From Saccharibacillus alkalitolerans (lineage in GTDB: Bacteria > Bacillota > Bacilli > Paenibacillales > Paenibacillaceae), in assembly GCF_011090185.1 (NCBI RefSeq), contig NZ_JAAFGS010000012.1:1-64000 (forward strand): DNA of 64,000 bases. Reading direction: 5' to 3'. The position numbers and the translations under genes were made by a program. The notes below the pieces were generated by a model. It was given only the letters and a program-made list of their open reading frames with translations, made no database searches and was not told where the DNA came from. How positions within the stretch are numbered: the stretch's first letter is position 1; each line of letters opens with the position of its first letter. Below, piece by piece: positions 44,153 to 53,823 of the stretch.

Positions 44153-44264
44153 ATTCCCGCCCCCTTTTTTTGCTTACGATTATGAACCTCGTCGGCGCGG
44201 CTTTCAAGGGGAGCGTGCCTTTTCTCGCGCAAACGCCATCCGATAAACTTTAAGGCCGCAGCCC

Positions 44265-44475
44265 GCTTTTATCCGAATTCTAACGAACCGCGATAGCGTT
44301 ATAGCGCGATTTTGAAGCTTTTTAAAAGACTAACGAATCGGAATATCGCTAAGCGGCGGCATATCGTCCGTTCAAGCGTAATCAGAATCGAATAGCGTGA
44401 CGAGGATTCTTTAAACCGTTCAAACCGTGAAAAACAAGCCCATAGCGTGCCTAGGATTCGTTAGAATCCGGAGGC
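44265..44475. repeat. Dispersed intergenic repeats (TTCTAACGAATCG type)
   Basis: Copies on both strands: ATTCTAACGAACCGCGATAGCG near 44276, CTAACGAATCGGAATATCGC near 44330 and CGTGCCTAGGATTCGTTAGAAT near 44447. The rest of the gap 44153-44687 holds two hairpins (44563-44600 and 44612-44637) and no gene. Confidence 0.65.
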
Positions 44476-44562
44476 GAGCGAAATTCCTTCCGCAGCATTC
44501 TAACTCCCGCGGAATTCTCGTTCCCTCGGCCGCATTAGCCCGGAAGCGGGCTCTCTGCGCAA

Positions 44563-44600
44563 AAGAAACCCGGCATTCCGCAAGGATCGCCGGGTTTCTC
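44563..44600 (-). terminator. Terminator after the peptide transporter genes
   Basis: GAAACCCGGC and GCCGGGTTTC pair, with TCTTTT following on the minus strand, about 90 bases past the binding-protein stop at 44688. Confidence 0.75.
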
Positions 44601-44687
44601 GACATGTTGACGCTCTTCCGAACGGGAAGAGCTCTTTTCGGTTACGCCGATCGGCCGCCTTTTAGACGGTTATCGTCAGGTCAAGGC

Positions 44688-46547
44688 TTACTTCGAAGCC
44701 GCGTAAGCCGCCAGGAATTCCTTGACCTTGGCCGGATCGGCCGTCAGCTCGTTGCCCGTATCGACGAGCGGGCTGACCGTGGAAGCCGCCTTGATCTTGT
44801 TGCCTTCGTAGAACTGCAGGATCTCGTCCTGGTTGATGGAGTACAGCACCGCTTTGCGCAGGTCGGCGCTCTTGCCGACCGGACGGTTCTCCGACGTGTT
44901 GAACAGCAGATAGGAGACGCCGTTGCTTTCGATCGTTTGCAGCTGCAGCTTGGCATCGCCTTTGACGACCGAGAACTTCGTTTCCGGCACGCCGTAGTAC
45001 GAGTAGATTTCGCCGCTGCGCAGAGCCGCGAGGGCGCTGTCCGCGTCCGCGATGAAGCGGACGTTGATGTTCGAGATATTCGGTTCGTTGTCCGTGCCCG
45101 GCATATAGGCCGGGTTCTTCACGAATTTGGCTTCATAGTCGTTCTTGGTGGTCAGAATATACGGACCGCTGGCATACAGCGTGTTGTTGTACGAAGCGCC
45201 TTCCGTGACGGTGTTTTGGTCGCCGTAAGGGATGTCTTTCGTGACGTCGAATTTCGCCACGTCGTACGTATTGATGCTCTCGACCTGCTTTTTCGACACG
45301 ATGCCCGCGGATTGGTGCCCCAAATAGTTCAGTACCTGCGGGAAAGGCTCGGTCGTCGTCAGCTTCACGACCTGATATTTGCCGGCTGCATTGTCGGCCT
45401 GCTTCTTGTCCGCCACCAGCTCGGAGATCGGCGCGTCGAGGCCTTTTTCCAACGCTTCGCGGATCGTGCCGCCGCCGGACGCTTTGACCGAGTCGAGCTG
45501 CGACAGGTCGGAGACCGCTTCGACCGTCTTGATGTGCTCGTGCAGCGAGTACGTGCGGTGATCCGGCACGGAGTCTTTGTTCTTCGCGCGGTCAAGCGAG
45601 AAGATAACGTCGTCGGCGCCTACGCGCTCGCCGGTGTCGACGGCTTTGCCGTTCTCGACCTTCGCGAAGTCGATATCGTCGCGCAGGATGAAGTAGTATT
45701 CCGAGTTGTCGTCGGCGATGCCGAAATTGCGCGACAGCGAGCCGTCGGAAGTGATCTTGTCGTCATCCGTGAGGTTGATCAGGCGCACGTACATATTGGT
45801 GTTGATCGTATTGATCGAACCGTCGTTGCCTTTGATCGGGTCGAGCGACGTCAGCGTGGACGCGCTCTGCGTCAGCACGAGCGGCTCGGTTTTGTTTTTG
45901 GCGGCATCCTTGAACTCGATGTCTTCCCAGGCCAGGGCGCGGGATTTGGACAGACGTACGGATTCCGGGTTCAGAATGTCTTTGTTGATCGCCTGGCTCT
46001 TCAGCGAGATGTAGAGCGGCGCGATGTAGGCCTTATCGAACACGAGCTTCTGCTCGAGTTCTTTGTAGGTGGCGGTATAATCTTCCGGCGACTGCGTCGC
46101 GGCCTTGTCGATCAGCTTGTCGATCTCCGGATCGGACATGATGCTGTAGTCGCCGCCCGTCTTGAACAAGGAGCGTACGGCATAATCCGGGTTGCCGGTT
46201 ACGGTCGTCCAGCTGGACAGGGCCACGTCGTAGTTGCCGGCTTCCTGCTGCGCTTTGAAGCTGCCGTAATCCGGCTGCAGGTTCATCTTGACGTTAAAGC
46301 CGTTTTTGGTGAGCTGATCGCGGATGATGTTGACGTCCGACTCGCTGGACGTCATGGCCAGCAGCTCGATGTCTACCAGAGAAGCCGCAGTCGTGTCCGC
46401 GGCTTTCTGTTCGCCGCCGTCCTTGGTTTCGGCGGCCGGAGCGGCCGTGTCGGATTTGGTCTTGACCGACGTGCATCCTGTCAGCACCAGAAGCAAAGCC
46501 AGCAGCAGTACGGTCAGCGTTTTGGTGAATCGATAAGATTGACGCAT
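44688..46547 (-). CDS. Circularly permuted SBP_bac_5-type ABC substrate-binding lipoprotein
   Basis: 619 residues from the ATG at 46547 (GGGGGAG upstream). A lipoprotein signal ends LLVLTGC (Cys25). Residues ~57-200 (VDIELLAMTSSESDVNIIRDQL, YDVALSSWTTVTGNPDY, IMSDPEIDKLIDKAA, AYIAPLYISL) match the part that normally ends oligopeptide-binding proteins. Residues ~222-619 (LTSLDPIKGNDG, RVGADDVIFSLDRA, GPYILTTKNDYEAKFVKNPAY, FIADADSALAALRSGEI, GVSYLLFNTSENRPVG, DLRKAVLYSINQDEI, DPAKVKEFLAAY) match what normally starts and continues them. The protein ends exactly where the first segment would follow. I infer a circular permutation of the OppA/DppA fold. It lies downstream of two permease genes on the same strand, so it serves that importer. 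Confidence 0.8.
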   Translation of the reverse strand: MRQSYRFTKTLTVLLLALLLVLTGCTSVKTKSDTAAPAAETKDGGEQKAADTTAASLVDIELLAMTSSESDVNIIRDQLTKNGFNVKMNLQPDYGSFKAQQEAGNYDVALSSWTTVTGNPDYAVRSLFKTGGDYSIMSDPEIDKLIDKAATQSPEDYTATYKELEQKLVFDKAYIAPLYISLKSQAINKDILNPESVRLSKSRALAWEDIEFKDAAKNKTEPLVLTQSASTLTSLDPIKGNDGSINTINTNMYVRLINLTDDDKITSDGSLSRNFGIADDNSEYYFILRDDIDFAKVENGKAVDTGERVGADDVIFSLDRAKNKDSVPDHRTYSLHEHIKTVEAVSDLSQLDSVKASGGGTIREALEKGLDAPISELVADKKQADNAAGKYQVVKLTTTEPFPQVLNYLGHQSAGIVSKKQVESINTYDVAKFDVTKDIPYGDQNTVTEGASYNNTLYASGPYILTTKNDYEAKFVKNPAYMPGTDNEPNISNINVRFIADADSALAALRSGEIYSYYGVPETKFSVVKGDAKLQLQTIESNGVSYLLFNTSENRPVGKSADLRKAVLYSINQDEILQFYEGNKIKAASTVSPLVDTGNELTADPAKVKEFLAAYAASK

Positions 46548-46620
46548 GTTTTTCTCCCCCTCCATAGTTGGAAACTGTATATTTGAGTCCGAAAGCCGTC
46601 AGCCGGACCCGGAAGGACCG

Positions 46621-48168
46621 CTAATCCAGCTTCGGATCGAGCGCATCCCGCAGTCCGTCGCCCAGGAAATTGAACGACAAGACGAGCGCGATGATCGCCA
46701 GCCCCGGATAGATCGCCAGATAGGAATTCGTTTCCAGGTAGGCACTGCCGAGTTTCAGAATGTTGCCCCATTCGGGAATATGCGGTTCCACGCCCAGGCC
46801 CAAATAGCTGAGACTGCTGGTGGAAATGACGGCCGTGCCGATGGTCAGCGTCGCTTTGACGATCATCGGAGCCATCGAATTCGGCACGATATGCTTGAAA
46901 ATGATCGACAGATTGCCGGAACCGAACGCTCTCGCCGCGTCGACGAACTCGTACGTGGACACCATCATCACGTTGGCCCGCATCGTTCGGGCATAGGTGG
47001 GAATGGCTCCCACGCTGAGCGCCAGAATCAGGTTGACCGTATTCGCGCCGAACGCCGCGATAATCGCGATCGCCAGCAGAATGCCGGGAATCGAATACAG
47101 GATATCCAGCGCCCGCATGATGATATTATCCGTGCGCCGCCCGTAGTAGCCCGATACCGCGCCCAGGATTCCTCCGACGACGAACGGGATCAGCGTGGAT
47201 ACCGCGCCGACGATCAGCGAAATCCGCGCGCCGAATACGATGCGGGAGAACAGGTCGCGGCCGAAGTTGTCGGTACCCAGCGGATAGGCCAGACTCGGCG
47301 TCTGCAGAATCGCCCCGTAATTGTTCTCGACGGCCATGCCGTAATCGAACGTGAACAGGCTGCATACCGACAGCGAAAACAGGAAGAAGACGAAGAACAT
47401 TCCCAGCATCGACGTGGTGCCGCGCGAGAGCCGGTCGATCGCGTCTTCCCAGCGCGGGGAAGCCGGCGACTTCTGGCTGCGGATCTTCGCCAGCAGCACG
47501 ATGCCGAGCAGCAGCGCGAACAAATTGCCCGCGGCCGCCGTCAGGATCAGCGCCAGCGCGATCCAGACCATCCAGCCGGGTACGGCTCCGCACTTGACGA
47601 AGGCGGCGATCAGGAGCAGCGAGGCGAACTGGAAGCCCGCCACGATCAGCAGCACCAGCATGCCGAGCGGGAACGTGTCCGCCACGTAAGGCTTGAACAG
47701 ATTAAGCGCCGAAATCGCGATAACGCCGATCTGAGTCATCAGCATATATCCGGCAAATATGTATTCGGGCGTTTTGACCTTCTTGATCAATTGGAACGCC
47801 GCCGCCGCGGCAAATACGTTGCCGCTCGCCAGGCTGAGCAGCTGCACCCAGCCGAGCGCGCGCGTTCCGCCGCGGATATGACCGACCGCGCGCAGGTCTC
47901 TTCGGATCAGCAGCGCGATGACGATCTGCACGAGCGTGAAAAACGCGTAGGCGCCGGCGGCCCCCAGCACGGCCGGCTTGACCGCTCCCGTTCCGTAATC
48001 GAACGCGTTCGCCAGCAGAATCAGCGTCAGCAGCAGGGACGCGATCCAGGCAAAGCCGGCCTGCGCGTACTCGGACGATGTACGCGCCCCGCCTCCTATC
48101 CCCGCATCGAGTCCCGACGCGGAAGAAGAACCCGCGGCCGAAGGTTCGGTAACCGATAATTCGGACAT
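46621..48168 (-). CDS. Peptide-type ABC transporter permease (DppC-like) with N-terminal membrane extension
   Basis: 515 residues against about 300 in typical OppC/DppC. The C-terminal ~280 residues are standard: [24 protein letters not shown], the coupling loop [27 protein letters not shown] and GWGNI-like [10 protein letters not shown]. The first ~225 residues form about six extra hydrophobic helices (for example [58 protein letters not shown]). The role of this extension is unknown. It follows the DppB-like permease and precedes the permuted binding protein. Confidence 0.88.
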   Translation of the reverse strand: MSELSVTEPSAAGSSSASGLDAGIGGGARTSSEYAQAGFAWIASLLLTLILLANAFDYGTGAVKPAVLGAAGAYAFFTLVQIVIALLIRRDLRAVGHIRGGTRALGWVQLLSLASGNVFAAAAAFQLIKKVKTPEYIFAGYMLMTQIGVIAISALNLFKPYVADTFPLGMLVLLIVAGFQFASLLLIAAFVKCGAVPGWMVWIALALILTAAAGNLFALLLGIVLLAKIRSQKSPASPRWEDAIDRLSRGTTSMLGMFFVFFLFSLSVCSLFTFDYGMAVENNYGAILQTPSLAYPLGTDNFGRDLFSRIVFGARISLIVGAVSTLIPFVVGGILGAVSGYYGRRTDNIIMRALDILYSIPGILLAIAIIAAFGANTVNLILALSVGAIPTYARTMRANVMMVSTYEFVDAARAFGSGNLSIIFKHIVPNSMAPMIVKATLTIGTAVISTSSLSYLGLGVEPHIPEWGNILKLGSAYLETNSYLAIYPGLAIIALVLSFNFLGDGLRDALDPKLD

Positions 48169-48189
48169 GTCGCATGCCCCTCCTTTTCT

Positions 48190-49632
48190 CTAATACCGCT
48201 TCATCTTGGTCCGGATTCTCGGATCGATGAACGCGTACAGTACGTCTATGACGACATTGACGATCGAGATGACGATCGCCGTGTACACGACCCCGCCCAT
48301 GACCGCCGGAATGTCCGGCACGAACTGCTTGTCGACGATGTAGCTGCCGAGTCCGCTGATGTTGAACACTTTTTCCGTGATCGCCGCTCCGCCCAGCATG
48401 CCGCCGAACTGCAGACCCACCACGGTCACGATCGGAATAAGCGCGTTGCGCACCGTATGCTTCATCAGCACCGTGCTCCGGCCCAGCCCTTTGGCTTTGG
48501 CGGTCAGGATATAATCTTCGTTCATGACTTCCAGCGTCGAGGAGCGGGTCATCCGGGCCACCGCCGCCGTCAATCCGGTACCGAGCACGATCACCGGCAT
48601 GATGAATGAAGGCAGGCTGCCCGGCGTGTAGGTCGCCGGCAGCCAGCCCAACTTGATCGAGAACCCGAGAATGAACACCAGACCCTGCCAGAAATTCGGA
48701 ATCGACAGGCCGATCAGAGCAATGAACATAAAGCTGTAGTCGAGCCACGAATTGCGGCGCGCGGCCGACAGGATGCCGATCGGCAGCGCAATCAGCAGCG
48801 CCAGCAGAAGCGCAAACGACGCCAGCAGAAGCGTGACCGGAAACTTGCGCAGGATGGTCGAGGCCACGTCTTCGTTGCCCGCGAACGATTTGCCGAGGTC
48901 GAGCGTCAGGATGCCGCGAACATTGTCCCAGAGCTGTGCAAGATACGGACGATCGAGCCCGTAAATCCGGTTAAACGATTCGATCTGGTCGGGCGTAGCC
49001 GTCTGCCCGAGGATATTGGCCGCCGGGTCCATCGGCGAGAGATGCAGGATGGTGAATACGAGCGCGGCGACCCCTACCACCACGAAGAGCGTCATCAGCA
49101 GACGCTCGAATATGTATTTGGAATACGGATTCGCGTACAGCAGCATCAGGATCGCCATCGGGAATCCGATCACGGCCGCAGCGGCCGCGAACAGCGGATT
49201 CGAAATCAGGGATTCGAACGCCGCGGCGTAATCGTTTCTCGCAACGCCGCCGCCGCGCGCGCGCTCGGCCGCGATCTCGCCGGCGCGGACCCACAGCCTC
49301 TCCTCCGCTCTCCGGTCCACCTCTCGCTCCGTCTCCCGGGCATCCGGTTCCTGACCGAAGAAGCGTCGTTTCTCTTCCAACTGACTGGCGAATTCCCGCT
49401 TCAGTTCGCGTTCCAGGCCGGATTCGCGCAGTTCCCGCAGCGCCGAAGCCTGCAGCTCCGCGTATCCTCCTCCGCCCCTACGGGCGAGCCACACGACAAG
49501 CACGATCAGATTGACGGGGGCTCCGAGCAGCAGCAGCCAGAAACGATAGCCGGGAATGCCCAGCATTTTGCGGTACAGCCGTCCGATCGGTTCATGCCAG
49601 GACGAACGAACCCTTTTTTCAGCCGTTTCCAT
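48190..49632 (-). CDS. Peptide-type ABC transporter permease (DppB-like) with N-terminal extension
   Basis: About 480 residues from the ATG at 49632. After a hydrophobic helix (YRFWLLLLGAPVNLIVLVVWLARR) comes a charged, probably coiled-coil region (~55-120, ALRELRESGLERELKREFASQLEEKRRFF), then another helix. The rest is a normal DppB: RLLMTLFVVVGVAALVFTILHLSPMDPA, NRIYGLDRPYLAQLW, GLSIPNFWQGLVFILGF, DYILTAKAKGLGRSTVLMKHTVRNALIPI. Typical DppB is ~310 residues, so ~170 residues are added. Divergent from the fused ATPase gene. Confidence 0.88.
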   Translation of the reverse strand: METAEKRVRSSWHEPIGRLYRKMLGIPGYRFWLLLLGAPVNLIVLVVWLARRGGGGYAELQASALRELRESGLERELKREFASQLEEKRRFFGQEPDARETEREVDRRAEERLWVRAGEIAAERARGGGVARNDYAAAFESLISNPLFAAAAAVIGFPMAILMLLYANPYSKYIFERLLMTLFVVVGVAALVFTILHLSPMDPAANILGQTATPDQIESFNRIYGLDRPYLAQLWDNVRGILTLDLGKSFAGNEDVASTILRKFPVTLLLASFALLLALLIALPIGILSAARRNSWLDYSFMFIALIGLSIPNFWQGLVFILGFSIKLGWLPATYTPGSLPSFIMPVIVLGTGLTAAVARMTRSSTLEVMNEDYILTAKAKGLGRSTVLMKHTVRNALIPIVTVVGLQFGGMLGGAAITEKVFNISGLGSYIVDKQFVPDIPAVMGGVVYTAIVISIVNVVIDVLYAFIDPRIRTKMKRY

Positions 49633-49718
49633 AAATACCTTGCCTCCCAAAACGTAGCGAATGTATAATTCGTTAATAATCGTTAATTCCGATTGATATA
49701 CTCGACTTTATAAATCGT

Positions 49719-49748
49719 ATTTTAGGGTTCATGCTTCTGGAAAGTCAA
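49719..49748 (-). promoter_or_regulatory. Promoter of the permease/binding-protein operon
   Basis: TTGACT at 49748-49743 and TAAAAT at 49724-49719 on the minus strand, with 18-base spacing, about 90 bases before the permease start. Confidence 0.6.
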
Positions 49749-49811
49749 GACATCGCGAAAACATTTTTGGAACATGATTTTAGCCAACTTACATAACGGG
49801 GGCCTGCGATA

Positions 49812-51656
49812 ATGGAAAAACTGCTGCAAGTCACTAATCTGCGCGTGTCGTTTTCGGCTCGCGAAACGGAAACGGAAGCCGTTCGCGGCGTCAGCTTCGA
49901 ATTGAACAAAGGGGAAACGCTGGGCATCGTGGGGGAATCGGGCAGCGGCAAAAGCGTGACCGCGCGGGCGATCATGCGCCTGCTGCCCGAAGCTTCCGCG
50001 CGCGTGAGAAGCGGAGAGGTCGTCTTCTTGGGACAGAACCTGGCAAAGAAAACGAGAAAAGAAATGGAGCAGATCCGCGGACGCGATATCGGCATGATTT
50101 TTCAGGATCCGATGACTTCGCTCAACCCGACGCTGCGCATCGGCGAGCAGATCGCCGAAACGCTGCGCAAACACCGCAAAATGTCCAAGCGCGAAGCCCG
50201 CGGCGAGGCCGTCGAAATGCTGAAGCTGGTCGGCATCCGCGATCCGGAAACGCGCTTCGACCAGTATCCGCACGAGTTTTCCGGCGGCATGCGCCAGCGG
50301 GCGATGATCGCCATCGCGCTGGCCTGCCGTCCGTCGCTCTTGATCGCCGACGAACCGACAACCGCGCTCGACGTGACCATTCAGGCGCAGATTCTGAACG
50401 TCATGAAGCAGATGCAGGAGAAGCTCGGTACCGCCATCGTCCTGATCACCCACGATCTCGGCGTCGTGGCCGGCATGTGCGACCGGGTCGTCGTCATGAA
50501 AAGCGGCGAGATCGTGGAAGAAGGCCGCACGGAAGACATTTTCGCCCGGCCGCGGCATCCGTATACGAAGAAGCTGCTGAACGCGCTGCCGCGGCTCGAC
50601 CAGCCGAAGAAGCCGAAGCGCGGGCGAAGCGGCGCGGACACGGAGACGGGAGCCGGACAAGCGAACGTCGGACGCGGCGGCGAGGCGGACGCGGCGCGAA
50701 GCGGCGCGGCGCCGGACGGCGGGTTCCGTGCGGACCCGGAAGCCCGTCCGCTGCTCGAAGTCCGGTCGCTGCGCCAGCACTTCAATCTCGGCAAAGGCCG
50801 CACGCTGAAAGCCGTCAACGACATCAGCTTCTTTATCCGCGAAGGCGAAACGCTGGGCATGGTCGGCGAATCGGGCAGCGGAAAGTCCACGACGGGCCGC
50901 GCCATTCTTCGCCTGCATGAACCGACGGGCGGCGACGTGCTGTACCGCGGCATGGCCGTTAACCGGCTGTCGCCGAAAGAGATGAAACTCATGCGCCGCG
51001 AAATGCAGATGATCTTCCAGGACCCGTATGCCTCGCTCAATCCGCGGCTGAAGATCCTCGATATTATCGGCGAAGCGATGGACGTGCACGGCCTGTCGCG
51101 GAATCCCGTCCAGCGGCGGGCGCGCGTCGAAGAGCTGCTTGAAATGGTGGGGCTCGATCCGGCGTTCGCGCTGCGTTATCCGCACGAGTTCTCCGGCGGC
51201 CAGCGCCAGCGGATCGGCATCGCTCGGGCGCTCGCGGTCGAACCGAAGTTCATCGTCTGCGACGAGCCGCTGTCCGCGCTCGACGTCTCGATCCAATCGC
51301 AGATCGTGACGCTGCTGGAAGATCTCCAGCAAAAGCTCGGCCTGACCTATCTGTTCATCGCGCACGACCTGTCGATGGTCAAGCATATCAGCGACCGGGT
51401 CGCGGTCATGTATTCCGGCAAAATCGTCGAACTGGCCGAAAGCGAGGAATTGTACCGCAGCCCGCAGCATCCTTACACCAAGTCGCTGCTGGCGGCGATT
51501 CCGGTCCCGGACCCGGCGATCGAATCGAAAAAAAAGCGCACGCTGCTGGAAGAAGACCGCGGCGAAGACAAGTACGGGCTGGAAGACTCAGAACTGGTCG
51601 AAGTATCGCCGGGGCATTGGGTGGCGGTGCGGGGGAAAGAGCTGGAGGGGGACTGA
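49812..51656 (+). CDS. Fused double ABC ATPase of a peptide-type importer (DppD-DppF fusion)
   Basis: 614 residues with two complete ABC ATPases joined by a Gly/Ala/Arg-rich linker (about 265-310). First domain: Walker [10 protein letters not shown], signature FSGGMRQR, Walker [13 protein letters not shown]. Second domain: Walker [10 protein letters not shown], signature FSGGQRQR, Walker [13 protein letters not shown] and [11 protein letters not shown]. Each carries the oligopeptide-type C-terminal QHPYTK segment. It powers the importer formed by the divergent permease genes; fused ATPases of this kind (GsiA/YejF type) are known. The start at 49812 has a weak AACGGGG upstream. Confidence 0.93.
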   Translation: MEKLLQVTNLRVSFSARETETEAVRGVSFELNKGETLGIVGESGSGKSVTARAIMRLLPEASARVRSGEVVFLGQNLAKKTRKEMEQIRGRDIGMIFQDPMTSLNPTLRIGEQIAETLRKHRKMSKREARGEAVEMLKLVGIRDPETRFDQYPHEFSGGMRQRAMIAIALACRPSLLIADEPTTALDVTIQAQILNVMKQMQEKLGTAIVLITHDLGVVAGMCDRVVVMKSGEIVEEGRTEDIFARPRHPYTKKLLNALPRLDQPKKPKRGRSGADTETGAGQANVGRGGEADAARSGAAPDGGFRADPEARPLLEVRSLRQHFNLGKGRTLKAVNDISFFIREGETLGMVGESGSGKSTTGRAILRLHEPTGGDVLYRGMAVNRLSPKEMKLMRREMQMIFQDPYASLNPRLKILDIIGEAMDVHGLSRNPVQRRARVEELLEMVGLDPAFALRYPHEFSGGQRQRIGIARALAVEPKFIVCDEPLSALDVSIQSQIVTLLEDLQQKLGLTYLFIAHDLSMVKHISDRVAVMYSGKIVELAESEELYRSPQHPYTKSLLAAIPVPDPAIESKKKRTLLEEDRGEDKYGLEDSELVEVSPGHWVAVRGKELEGD

Positions 51657-51759
51657 ATCGAAGCCTGAACGAAAATCGGCACGAAGAGAGCGCGGCGGAG
51701 ACGACGAACAAGGCGAGATCGCTTTCTGCCGAAGCAGGAATAAAGGCTCGGTATAAGCC

Positions 51760-51970
51760 GAACCAAATTCTAACGAATCGTCCAAGCGCTATTAAGGCAT
51801 TTTAGCCCCTTTTGGAAATCTAATGAACCGTAAGCACGCTATTCGGCCGAATTCGACAAAAAAAGCCGCCGCCTCACCCGAATAACGTGAGTACGATTCC
51901 TTAATCGCGGATAACGGACGCAATCGTTTCGATAGCGTGATAAGGATTCCCTAGCCGTTCACACTTCCAA
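51760..51970. repeat. Dispersed intergenic repeats (TTCTAACGAATCG type)
   Basis: ATTCTAACGAATCGTCCAAGCGCTATT near 51769, ATCTAATGAACCGTAAGCACGCTATTC near 51820 and GATAGCGTGATAAGGATTCCCTA near 51929 are clearly related to the copies at 7.3 and 44.3 kb. No gene in 51657-52101. Confidence 0.65.
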
Positions 51971-52026
51971 GCCGCACTTAAGACGCTTAAAACGCTCGCT
52001 CAATCGCCGCCATAGCGATCACTTCA

Positions 52027-52080
52027 AAAAAACTCCTTCGCGATCCGGTCGGTTGACCGGATATGACGAAGGAGTTTTTT
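52027..52080. terminator. Bidirectional terminator between convergent genes
   Basis: AAAAAACTCCTTCG and CGAAGGAGTTTTTT form a long outer stem, with an inner ATCCGGTC/GACCGGAT stem. It serves the FAD-dehydrogenase gene on the minus strand and the fused ATPase gene on the plus strand. Confidence 0.9.
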
Positions 52081-52101
52081 CGAATATGGGCTGCGGACGG
52101 T

Positions 52102-53616
52102 CTACACCAGCGTCCGCTCCGCCGCCGTCTTTCCGGCCGCCGCTTTCTTCACCATGCCGCGCGCGATATGCACGCCCGCCGCTCCGGCCTGCGCCAGGCC
52201 GCGCGTGATGCCCGCGCCGTCTCCGCCGCAGTAGAGGCCGCGGATCTCCGTCTCCAGCGTCTCGTCCAGCTTCGGACGGGCGGAGTAGAATTTCGCTTCC
52301 ACGCCGTAGAACAGCGTATGCTCGGACGCGATGCCCGGCGTGACCTTCTCCAGCGCTTCGACCATCTCGATCAGGCTCTTCATCGTGTTGTACGGCAGCA
52401 CGAGGCCCAGATCGCCCGGCACCGCTTCCTTGAGCGTCGGCTCCAGGAAGCCTTCGCGGATGCGTTCCGCCGTGGAACGGCGGCCGCGCAGAATGTCGCC
52501 GTACTTCTGCACGATAACGCCGCCGCTGGACAGGTCGTTCGCGCGCTGGCAGATCTCGCGGGCGTATTCGTTCGGCTTGTCGAACGGCTCCGTGAATTTA
52601 TGCGAGACGAGCAGCGCGAAGTTCGTGTTCCGCGAACCGAGCGCCGGGTCTTTGTACGAGTGGCCGTTCGCCGCCATGACTCCGCTGTGGTTCTCCACGA
52701 CGACGTGGCCCGACGGGTTGCTGCAGAACGTGCGGACTCTCGTGCCGACCGACGTATTGAACACGAATTTGCCTTCGTACAGATGCTCGTTGATCTGACG
52801 CATGACGACATCCGACGTTTCCACGCGCACGCCCACGTCGACCTGGTTGTTGGTCAGCTTCAGGCGGCGCTTTTTGAATACGTCCGCCAGCCAGGCCGAA
52901 CCGTCGCGGCCCGGAGCGATCATGACGCGCGGCGCATGGTACTCTTCCCCGTTTTTCAGACGAATGCCCGTAACCGTATGCTCTCCGCCTTCTTTTGCCG
53001 TGATCAGATCGTCCACTTCCGCTTTGTATTTCATCTCGACGCGCGGCTTCAGATACTCGAAGATCGACTTCAGAATCTCCAGGTTCTGCTCCGTGCCGAG
53101 ATGGCGGACCTGGGCGCGCAGCAGCTTGAGGCCGGCCGCGTACGCGTTCTGCTCGATGTCGCGGATCGTGTCGGTCGTCGGGTCGGTGATCGATTCCGTC
53201 GCGCCGTGCTCCAGGTTAATGCTGTCCACGTACTCGATCAGCTCCAGCACCTGCGAAGGAGCCAGATAATCCGTCATCCACCCGCCGAACTCCGTCGTGA
53301 TGTTGAACTTGCCGTCGCTGTACGCGCCCGCGCCGCCGAAGCCCGCCGTGATCGAGCAGGCCGGCAGGCAGCCCGCGAACTCTTTGCGTCCCGCGGCAGG
53401 CGGACAGAACTGGATCTTGTTCTCCAGAATCGGGCAGCGGCGCTTGTAGATGTCGTGGCCTTTGTCGACCAGCAGCACTTTCCAGTCCGGCGCCTGGCGC
53501 GTCAGTTCGTAGCTGGCGAAAATGCCCGCGGGGCCCGCGCCCACGATGATGCAGTCGTATTTATTGGAACTTTCGGCGTTCAGTTCGTTGGGTTCAAGCA
53601 TGATGGAATCGGTCAT
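52102..53616 (-). CDS. FAD-dependent dehydrogenase (COG2509-like)
   Basis: 504 residues from the ATG at 53616. An N-terminal dinucleotide motif YDCIIVGAGPAGIFASYEL binds FAD. Other marks: CPILENKIQFCPPAAG (paired cysteines), SITAGFGGAGAYSDGKFN, APRVMIAPGRDGSAWL, NPSGHVVVENHSGVMAANGHSY, NTNFALLVSHKF and a C-terminal LYCGGDGAGITRGLAQAGAAGVHIARGM. This matches the uncharacterised FAD-dependent dehydrogenase group; the substrate is not known. A guanine-class riboswitch lies in its leader, which hints at a link to purine metabolism. Confidence 0.82.
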   Translation of the reverse strand: MTDSIMLEPNELNAESSNKYDCIIVGAGPAGIFASYELTRQAPDWKVLLVDKGHDIYKRRCPILENKIQFCPPAAGRKEFAGCLPACSITAGFGGAGAYSDGKFNITTEFGGWMTDYLAPSQVLELIEYVDSINLEHGATESITDPTTDTIRDIEQNAYAAGLKLLRAQVRHLGTEQNLEILKSIFEYLKPRVEMKYKAEVDDLITAKEGGEHTVTGIRLKNGEEYHAPRVMIAPGRDGSAWLADVFKKRRLKLTNNQVDVGVRVETSDVVMRQINEHLYEGKFVFNTSVGTRVRTFCSNPSGHVVVENHSGVMAANGHSYKDPALGSRNTNFALLVSHKFTEPFDKPNEYAREICQRANDLSSGGVIVQKYGDILRGRRSTAERIREGFLEPTLKEAVPGDLGLVLPYNTMKSLIEMVEALEKVTPGIASEHTLFYGVEAKFYSARPKLDETLETEIRGLYCGGDGAGITRGLAQAGAAGVHIARGMVKKAAAGKTAAERTLV

Positions 53617-53712
53617 GATCTGTAGTCTCCTCCTCTGATGGGCGCATACCGTGCTTCGAATTTTCGACATCCGATCGGATCGGCGCGGCGGCGGACAAAG
53701 CCTCAGGCGCGC

Positions 53713-53766
53713 AAAAAAGCCCGGCTGCCGGCAGGTATGCGAAAAGCATCCTATCCGTAGCCGGGA
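53713..53766 (-). terminator. Riboswitch-linked terminator
   Basis: On the minus strand CCCGGCT (overlapping the 3' half of the aptamer) pairs with AGCCGGG, followed by TTTTTT. Because it shares bases with the aptamer, ligand binding should affect whether it forms. Confidence 0.75.
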
Positions 53767-53823
53767 CTTTACGGTTCCCTGGTAGAGACTCCCGAACCTT
53801 ATCTTCGGGAATATACGAATGAT
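53748..53823 (-). promoter_or_regulatory. Purine (guanine-class) riboswitch aptamer
   Basis: Read on the minus strand: closing stem ATCATTCGTA with TACGGATAGGAT; P2 CCCGAA/TTCGGG with loop GATAAGG; the core GTCTCTACC; P3 GGGA/TCCC with loop ACCGTAAA; and CCGGCTACG, where a C stands at the specificity position. Adenine-type switches have U there, so guanine/hypoxanthine binding is inferred. It precedes the FAD-dehydrogenase gene by about 130 bases. Confidence 0.88.
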
